From assembly GCA_920105625.2 (NCBI GenBank), contig OV050031.1:219962194-220026193 (forward strand): DNA of 64,000 bases, in the 5' to 3' direction. A model generated the notes under the pieces. It was not told the origin of the DNA. It saw only the letters and a program-made list of their open reading frames with translations, and ran no database searches. This DNA comes from Clusia tigrina (lineage: Eukaryota > Arthropoda > Insecta > Diptera > Clusiidae). The stretch's first letter is position 1; each line of letters starts with the position of its first letter. Positions 57,033 to 64,000 of the stretch are shown one piece after another. The position numbers were made by a program, and so were the translations under genes.

Positions 57033-57345
57033 GATTTAATATTTCAGGGAGTACTCAAACCGCGGGCTGTATGGACCTATTGTGTTAACCACATTGATTC
57101 ACTCTAACCTTAGGCTTTTTATAAATTGGAGCATTTTGGAATTGGGATTGAAGTTTCTAAATTTTGGGAGGCTTTCTGAAGAACTCTCCCAAAAATTATA
57201 ATCTTTTACTTTTGATCGTTGAAGAGTTTTGTTTCAGAGTTGTGTGCACAGAATCTGCAGTCAGAAATGTCGCGACAGGCCTACCTTCTTAACCTTGGGC
57301 AGCAGTGTCCTGGCAGATACCCCACTAGAGTCCTAAGACTTTCGC
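57033..57345 (-). mobile_element. Family A LINE 3' end (minus)
   Basis: This is the reverse complement of the sequence at about 34010-34300. Shared pieces on the minus strand include CCTAAGGTTAGAGTGAATC, GACCTATTGTGTTAACC-like UTR and the end GAGTACTCCCTGAAA. The coding part retains DCRFCAHNSE. It abuts the plus-strand fragment at 56460-57020. Confidence 0.65.
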
Positions 57346-57349
57346 AATA

Positions 57350-58160
57350 GACTCATAAGTCTTTCGGGAGTAGACGCATTATGACAGTATTGACGTCAGT
57401 TAGGAAGAATGACCCAACTTTGTATCCCTGGACATTTTGTAGGATGGCGTCTTTTACAAAGATTGATTATGTGGAATCAGATCAGATTTTACACTAAAAC
57501 GGAGTGACTGAGAGATGACTCAATAATTTCACAATCGGTGAAAGAATATAATATATACAGTCAGTATTTTCGAAGTGAGGCTCACATAGACACATACACC
57601 CAGGGGCCTATTTCACAATATTCTTTTGTATTTCTTGGTGTTTATTCGGATGAATATTTGATTGGTTCTTAATAGGAACACACTTGGAAGTGATTAATTC
57701 GCACAAAGCCCCACTGAAAAAGTCCCTTTTTAAATGTAAATTAATTCCATCATGCTTCAAGAAAGAGCACGTCATTCCACACCATTTGCCAGTTGCACGC
57801 TGCACAATGGGGTGCCGCGGAATGGGGCTTATACACACACTACTGAAGACAACAAACTAAATTGCAGAACTTGCAGTGTCGGTCTTCTACTTGCAGATCT
57901 TTTTCTGCAGACACCATACTAATGCTGCAGTGATCAATTTTATTGTCAGCACTATATACATAAATACAATTATATATTCCATGATGTTGACATATGGACT
58001 GACATAGTTGACCATGGAAGCAAGAATTCGGCTTCGCAAATTGTGGGTTTGTATTTAAATAACAGATTGACCCCTCATAATGGGTCTCTATTCTCTATTT
58101 GAGCTTATGTAAATATCAGACTATTTCGTCCCCTTCATAATGCGGCTCATTTCTTCCCTG
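57350..58160. other. Gene-free stretch
   Basis: No supported feature. A short duplication of CCCTCATAATG/CCTTCATAATG with CTCTATT flanks occurs at 58070-58160. Confidence 0.35.
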
Positions 58161-58164
58161 GAGC

Positions 58165-58740
58165 TTTTGTTAATATCAGATAACCCCCTCAGGGTCATCA
58201 TCAGGTCGTCATCTCCGAGAAAATGTTTGCCGAGGAGCCTTACTCTTGTTCGTGCAAGTGCCGGGAGATTAGATGCCCCATAGACTCATCGTCTTCTAGA
58301 CAAAATCTACATAATTTGGTATCAGCGAGGCACATTCTGTGCAGGTGCTCATTGCACGGAAAGTGACCCGTCAACGCACCGTATCCGCAGTTGATTTCTT
58401 CTCTGTGATAGGGCCAATTTAGCCTTTTCTGCGTTGAAACACAGGAACCTCTTCCAGTGCCTCAGACCCTCTACGCTGTTCCAGTACTCATTTTTCCGCT
58501 GCGTCGTCCAGTTTTTTAGATCCAGCTTAAGATCGAGCTTATTGAATCCGAACATTAGACATGGTCCTTTTGATATGGTCAGCACCAGGAGTCACTACAA
58601 GTTGGTTGCCTGTTGTCGTCAGCAATGTTTACACAATCCCTCGCTAGAGAATTTTGTAGAACGGGTGCACAAAGTGCTCGTAGCTACAATTATGACCGGT
58701 CTAAGCCGACATATCAACGGTCTTAGGTGCTGAGCATGTC
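58165..58740 (-). mobile_element. LINE RNase H/zinc-tail fragment
   Basis: Minus frame 58585-58349 (DLKNWTTQRKNEYWNSVEGL, RFLCFNAEKAKLAL) continues after a frameshift as LTGHFPCNEHLHRM and CRFCLEDDESMGHLI. The upstream end near 58740 has no RNase H acid motifs left. Confidence 0.7.
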
Positions 58741-59085
58741 AAAAATGAAAGAATTAAGTGGAGTCCCCCTGAGACACTTGTCGATAAGGCTGGATTGCCC
58801 TGACATTGATTTTTCAGGTTTGTCAAAATAATGATAATTTTTAAAAATCTTTTGATAAGAAAATTGAGCATGTGAAAAATTGTAATAGTAAATTATAAAA
58901 TAAGTTATAAATACTTATAAAAATTCGCACATACTCGTACGTGTGTGGCAGTAAAATGAATGTTGCCATTGCACACTGCGCAATCTTCTTATCAAGTTCA
59001 CTGCAATGGAGTACTGTGATTTTATTGTCAATGGCGGCAATAGAGGCAGTAGCCATGCCTCAGTTTACATCAAATGAACGCAAAA

Positions 59086-59088
<3 letters not shown>

Positions 59089-59117
<29 letters not shown>
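59089..59117. repeat. (TA)n microsatellite
   Basis: About 14 AT dinucleotides. Produces Tyr-Ile runs in chance frames. Confidence 0.85.
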
Positions 59118-59123
<6 letters not shown>

Positions 59124-59537
59124 GTATGAGAACGCCTGATTAGAATGGTAAAGCGTGGAAAGTTCACATATGACGTGGCTGTATGACGTATGCCACAATG
59201 CGATAATGCGGCCGGCACTTGAGAAACTATGGGCTGACCGTCCACGCAATTTCCGCATAATGCTGATAAAGAAGATATATAACTTTTGTGATATGTGACT
59301 TCTATGAAGGTTGTCGACTTATTCATTGAAATCTACGCGGGAAAAGGAACTGCTGGTAGGTTAGGTTAGGCTAGCTTACATTAGATGGCCGTGACGGCCA
59401 CAAACCTGAAGAAATGTTTGTCACGGCCACTTGAATCTATGGAACATCATCATAAATTGCTCCATTCATGGCCAATTTCAGCTTAGGGAAGAGACAATAG
59501 TCACATGGTAGCACATCAGGTGAATATGGAGGGTTGT

Positions 59538-59724
59538 GCCGCCCTCTGTGGTCTAGTGGTAAGCATGCTAGACTTACACCCCGAGGGTCGCAGGTTCAAA
59601 TCCTGCCACGGGCTTGGTCTCCAAAATGCTTCTTTCTATAAAAAAAATCCTTTTCTCATCGAGTCGAAGGCCTGTGTAGTTAGTACTCATTCCCAACACC
59701 TTGCACTCATAATTAATTATGGTA

Positions 59725-59762
<38 letters not shown>
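59538..59762 (+). mobile_element. tRNA-derived SINE inside the mariner
   Basis: Head GCCGCCCTCTGTGGTCTAGT with A box (TGGTCTAGTGG) and B box (GGTTCAAATCC) at tRNA-like spacing, and a partial acceptor match GCCC/GGGC. Body CTTCTTTCTAT...GAGTCGAAGGCC...CATAATTAATTATGG, tail of AATAAT repeats. Flanked by ATGGAGGGTTGT at 59526-59537 and 59763-59774. This is the best copy of the family in the window. The long body and tail rule out a plain tRNA gene. Confidence 0.88.
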
Positions 59763-59765
<3 letters not shown>

Positions 59766-59880
59766 GAGGGTTGTAAATGAGACATATGCATTTTTCAACC
59801 AGAAACTCATTAGCTGTGATGATCTTACGAGGCGGTGCATTATCGTGTAACAAAAACATCTCCTTGTTTTATGAGCATTC

Positions 59881-60158
59881 GACACGATCCAGCATCTCTT
59901 ATGTACATGTCCAGCTTTTGCTAGAAATAGGGAGCGTTTGCGAGGATCCCACTTCTTAACAAGTATAGATGGTCTATGCCAGTCAGGTGTTAACAACTTT
60001 CTTCGCTTTGCAAAAGGCTCAGTGTGGTTCAATCTGGAGGGGGAAGCGTAGCTATGCCTCGCATCCGCGGCTCACAACGGACCCAACTGGTGGTCTAAGT
60101 GGCATCACTGGTTGATAAACTTGGTGATGTGGCTGCCCTACCTACCTACCTACCTTTG
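59881..60158 (+). mobile_element. Family B LINE 3' end inside the mariner
   Basis: Reads HLLCTCPAFARNRERLRGSH, then NNFLRFAKGSVWFNLEGEA and stop; tail with ACCCAACTGGTGGTCTAAG and CTACCTACCTACCTAC. Flanked by TGAGCATTC (59872-59880, 60159-60167). Confidence 0.8.
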
Positions 60159-60759
60159 TGAGCATTCAGGTCATACACGTGCAATCCTTGCCCATAATCA
60201 TATCAAAATATTATTCTCCGTTGACCTTCTGACCCTCAGCGATGAATTCTTTGTGGATAAAACCCTTCGAATCATTGAAACTAATCAACATTCTCTCGAT
60301 TCTTGACTTTTGAAAAAGCATTTTTTTGGTTTTCGTCTTGCATTCCATACTCTGACGTTTTGTGTAAGGATCATACCTAAAACACCATGTTTCATCGCCA
60401 ATTGCAATATTATAAAGTTCAGCACATCGTTTTTCTAGTTTACATCAAAACTTTATATTCGCTCTTTATTCCATGATTACTTTTAAGACACACGACATCA
60501 ATATACGAACAGATAAACGTACATAAACTTTGAATCTGTCATCCGATTTGCATGAACTTGGGTGCGTTTGAGAGAGGAAACATGTCCCTCTGAAATCAAA
60601 AATAATAGAAACATCATTCTTGCTTTGAAATGATACTATTATGATACTATTGGCCTGACATGGTATTTAAAAACATCTCGTTATTTAAAAGGGTATACCG
60701 AGTAATTTGAAAATTCACTTTTTCAGATATGATATAATCAAATTATCACAATTCAGTGA

Positions 60760-61110
60760 CCTAGATTCTTAGCCTTTCTATGAATTTTACCACAGTCTGG
60801 GGTTTGCTATTCCAAAGTTTATATGGAGGCTTAACAACTCCGCCTAAGTGGTGAAACCTTTGTCTGCCCAGTTCAAGCCATTGGCAGAGAATGTGCTCTG
60901 AGTCCTCAATATCAATTCATAGAATCGACAGACATCAGTGTCAGAAACACCCAACTTTTTTAGGTGATACCTCAGGTTGCAGTGGCCTGTAAAGTACCCA
61001 GATAAGTTTCGTAAGTCTACCCCGCTTAGCGAAAGTAGCTTATCTGCTATTCCCTTTGCTGGGATTAGCAACTGTTTTGCTTGACTCTGACCTGAGCTAT
61101 TAAGCCAGTG
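60760..61110 (-). mobile_element. Family A-like LINE 3' end (minus)
   Basis: Minus frame 61176-60844: NSSGQSQAKQLLIPAKG, YFTGHCNLRYHLKKLGVS and a partly lost zinc tail (DVCRF); after a shift VVKFIERLRI and stop. The first motif recurs at 33950-33990 in the plus-strand family A copy. Confidence 0.65.
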
Positions 61111-61220
61111 GCTGTGACTGTGGTAAAATTCATAAAAAGCCTTAATATCTATGGTTAAACGTGAGGCCTTGCACAATAGATCTCGTTTGATCGCAGTGCT
61201 TCTTGGCCTCTAAAAAAAAT
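61110..61220 (+). mobile_element. Family A LINE tail (plus)
   Basis: VVKFIKSLNI and stop, then GGCCTTGCACAATAGATCTC and TTCTTGGCCTCTAAAAAAAATAATC, matching the 3' UTR at 24370-24430. It abuts the minus-strand copy head to head, and both copies contain the coding end, so they are two insertions and not one inverted element. Confidence 0.6.
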
Positions 61221-61224
61221 AATC

Positions 61225-62790
61225 TTAAAGTAAGCAAATTATATTCCAAAAATTATTTTACAGATTTTCAGAAAATTTCGCAAATGTGCTGCATCTGAGG
61301 AACAATTTCCTTTCCGTGAGGCTAAAATCAACAGCATTAGAACTGGAAATGCTTTGATGGCTTTTGTTTGACACCAAAGCTTAATATTACGCATACTTAA
61401 TTCCTTCATTGTATTCACTCAAGGATATGCGAAAGGACTCACTACGCACACATTGCCAAGTTCGTGAACAACGCATAAATGCAATGCATACAAAATAAGG
61501 AAAGTGCACACACGAGTACCATAAACAAAAAATTAATACTTCACGCTTTAATAGGGAGCACTGCAGGGGAAATTGGCCCCAGAGTTCAGGATGTGCCCAG
61601 AGCTGCAGCTCAAATTGAACGTACGCACGTAAAACCGACGTCAATTTGCCATTTTAGCGGCGATGGCTCGTAATTATTCCACAGCTACAAAGCTCATCAG
61701 CCGTCATCAAATCCGTGTAATAAGTGCGTGTGTGATGGTGTAATTGGAATATTATGGAACGGTCATAAACGTTGTACTCGTACACCCATCAGCACACACA
61801 TATGAGCGTGTATAGAGGAGCAAATGTGTACGGTGATGGGCATCTGTGGCTCGGTAGCATATCCTGCATAATACTCGCCGCAGTAATAACAATTATGAAG
61901 GCCCATTGAAATGTTTGAATGACATAAATTAGCAAAGCCCTTCCAGTGTGGTGGCCTCTTTGTCTACGCGTAGGTGGTGGTGGGTGGGTGGTCATTAAAT
62001 TATAATCCACTTAATATTAATTGCCGTGATTAAAACATGTCCTTTCTCTCACAATACTCCTAAGGTACGACGCTCTGAGGCAGAAGAAAACATATTTTTT
62101 ATAGACGCTTCATTTGTGTGGAGTGTCCGTGTCCGTGTGCGTGAGTGTACTTCATTTTGCGTATTGCTCGATGGGGTTGCTTTTGTGCAATAATAGAGTT
62201 CAGGGTCATAAATGTGGTCATTTGTGTCTATTTGTTACATTCGTACTCGTACTCCAGAGTACGTATGCCAGAGTGTGGGCAGAGCAAGGGTCCGTTGCAT
62301 TCAGACATGGAGCTCAATGTGGTTTTTGTCAGAGAAAAAAGGATGTAAATGAGTATTGAAATCATATTTTCGGCCCACCCTGTATACACTTGTGCGTTAT
62401 GAACTATCTGTGCGATAGTAATAAAAGTGCTTCAACTAAATTTATGCATTTTAATAATGTAGGCAATTAAAATTTCGGTTGAAACTACTATAAAACTATT
62501 AGAGTGGTGTGCGTGCAGCATATGGTGTTCCGCAAAGGGTTGCTGCCAGGCACACACTGTACGAGAGGTCCTTCCTACATACTCCGCATGAATACACGAT
62601 ACAGACAAATGCACATGTGCTGCTGTGGGAGTTGTTGGGACTTGCATGCAAAATAGCAATTTAATTTTAAATACATATGTTTTATTGCAAAAGCATTTAG
62701 AAACATCTGCGCTGAGGACGAGGAGCAAATTCGTGTGATCTTCTCTCCTTAGCACTAGGGAAGTGGCACTTGCTTCCAGAGTTTAGTTGT
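61225..62790. other. Gene-free stretch
   Basis: No supported gene. Short G/T-rich runs near 61973-61995 and 62115-62150; frames are short and featureless. Confidence 0.4.
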
Positions 62791-62824
62791 TGATTGATGA
62801 GTGTTGGGTGTAGTATTTATACCA

Positions 62825-63660
62825 AAAATGCTCCTCGCAATATAGGCAATATTCTAAATGTAGGGTTTAATAAATCTTCAGTTCAAAAGGTGGGTTATGG
62901 TCTTAACATTGGTTTATTGATGGGCGTGGAGTTTATACTAAAGAAGGCCATCATCATTTTTGCATATTTGCCATTTTATAAATGTTTAGTTCAAAAGGTA
63001 CGCTACGGTTTCAATATCAGTTAGGTCCTTGACTACGGTTGGCCTAATTTAATGTTGCCCCAAAAGAAGATGGGCTTTAATATTAGTTTGGTCCTTAATT
63101 AAGCTAGGCCCTAATCTTAAATGAAGGTTGATTAGTTTCGTCCTAAATTAAGATTGGTTTGAATATTTGTTAGATTCTTAATTGGGTTTGGTCCTTAATT
63201 AAGGTTAATTCTAATATTAGTTTGGCTCTACATTCAGGTTAGTTCTAATAGAACGTTGGTTCTAAATTAAGATTGGTTCTAAATTAAGATTGGTTCTAAT
63301 ATCTATTGGTCCCCAATTAAGATACTAATATTGGTCCTTAATTAAGATAGGCTCTAATATCATGTTGGTCCTTAATTATAGTTCATTCGAATATTAATTT
63401 GGTTCTTAATTGAATTTGGCCCTTAATATGGATTGCCACTAACACTAGTTTGGTGCTAAATTCAGGTTAACCCTAATATAACATTGGTCCTTAATTAAGA
63501 ATAGTTCTAAAATCACTTCGGGCTTAAATTAGGATTGGTTCGAATATTAGTATGGTTTTTAATTGACTTTGGTTCTAATATAAGTTTGGTATTCAATTAA
63601 ATTTCGTCCTTAATATAATTTTGGTTCTAATATAAGGCCCTTAATTAAGGGATTTCCTAT
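62825..63660. repeat. Degenerate AT-rich array (~30-40 bp units)
   Basis: Dozens of units of the form TTGGTCCTTAATTAAG plus ATTGGTTCTAATAT with variable length. The first 200 bp hold a two-copy ~120-bp block (GTTCAAAAGGT). The remaining 340 bp to the window end show nothing. Confidence 0.8.
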
Positions 63661-64000
63661 GATGTTGTCCAGATTTTGAAACTCTTTATATGTCAACTCC
63701 ACAATTTTTTCTGAAGTTCAGAGTGATCCAAACACTCGATTAAGTTACCTGTTTTATCATACCAAGCCACACAGTCTAAGAAGAGACATATATCTGGAAT
63801 ATCTAGAAGTAATATCAGCATTATTTCAAACCTTTGCATGATGTACTCGGAATTCAGATTTTAGCCAAGGAATCCTCTTTGGCAACATTGATCATTTGAG
63901 CTAAACGGCTTTCTAGACTAAGAAAATTGCAGTACGTAATCTATAAATAATCCTCATGAAATCGGATCACAAATAAATGCCGGAAGGAGTCACTGTTTCA

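Larger units (their letters stand above)
59440..60480 (-). pseudogene. Mariner-type transposase, broken and twice interrupted
   Basis: Minus-strand pieces of a Tc1/mariner transposase occur in order: IMEXRANIKF-like start (about 60480-60440), IAIGDETWCFRYDPYTKRQS with the first catalytic-type Asp, MLISFNDSKGFIHKEFIAEGQ, LLHDNAPPRKIITANEF with the second Asp, and YSPDVLPCDYCLFPKLKLAMN with the third. A large part between the start and ETW is deleted, and frameshifts occur. A LINE tail (59881-60158) and a SINE (59538-59762) sit inside, each with target duplications. Inverted repeats were not found. TAGGTTAGGTTAGG at 59355-59368 may be another family C tail. Confidence 0.75.

Noticed and set aside
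59538..59612. tRNA gene
   Set aside because: A and B boxes are present, but the acceptor stem pairs only partly and the unit carries the SINE body, tail and target duplication.

Overview
The window looks like nuclear DNA of a higher fly (Brachycera), probably a non-Drosophila acalyptrate such as a tephritid fruit fly. The host genes show this. A head-to-head pair encodes the secreted ferritin heavy chain (Fer1HCH, minus strand) and light chain (Fer2LCH, plus strand), an arrangement known from Drosophila. A single-exon S1 serine-protease-like gene lies 2.5 kb beyond them. The species is inference. The DNA is AT-rich, introns are short or AT-rich, and there are no bacterial operons or ribosome-binding sites.

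Layout. 1-5 kb: the last exon of a Gly/His-rich protein gene at the left edge (minus), then 55-bp, 32-bp and ~100-bp minisatellites. 6-15 kb: a candidate MITE, a LINE 3' end, a 44-bp minisatellite and about 4 kb of A-rich gene-free DNA. 14.7-36 kb: a transposon graveyard with a jockey-like LINE split by another LINE, an RTE-like LINE with an inverted 5' part and a second LINE inserted at its end, many RNase H/zinc-tail LINE fragments, and a tRNA-derived SINE. 36-45 kb: mostly gene-free, with an R1-like fragment, a second RTE-like fragment, two SINE copies and a striking long RNA hairpin at 38.7 kb. 45.2-51.5 kb: the ferritin pair. 52.4-53.2 kb: a 33-bp minisatellite. 53.9-54.6 kb: the protease homologue. 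55-61 kb: further LINE fragments and a mariner interrupted by a SINE and a LINE. 62.8-63.7 kb: an AT-rich degenerate array.

Function. The two ferritin chains co-assemble in the secretory pathway into the insect 24-mer. The heavy chain keeps every ferroxidase ligand and its leader carries a canonical iron-responsive element; the light chain has lost key ferroxidase ligands and would serve nucleation and structure. The protease homologue keeps His/Asp/Ser but lacks both halves of the activation salt bridge.

Most other open frames are retroelement debris or minisatellites whose unit is a multiple of three. Several insertions keep readable target-site duplications, so their order can be reconstructed. 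LINE families are called A (TAA-repeat tail, GPEPFCG motif), B (ACCTACCTAC tail) and C (CCTAACCTAAC tail) for convenience only. Nothing here clearly amounts to a new gene system; the hairpin at 38.7 kb and the nested insertions most deserve a second look.
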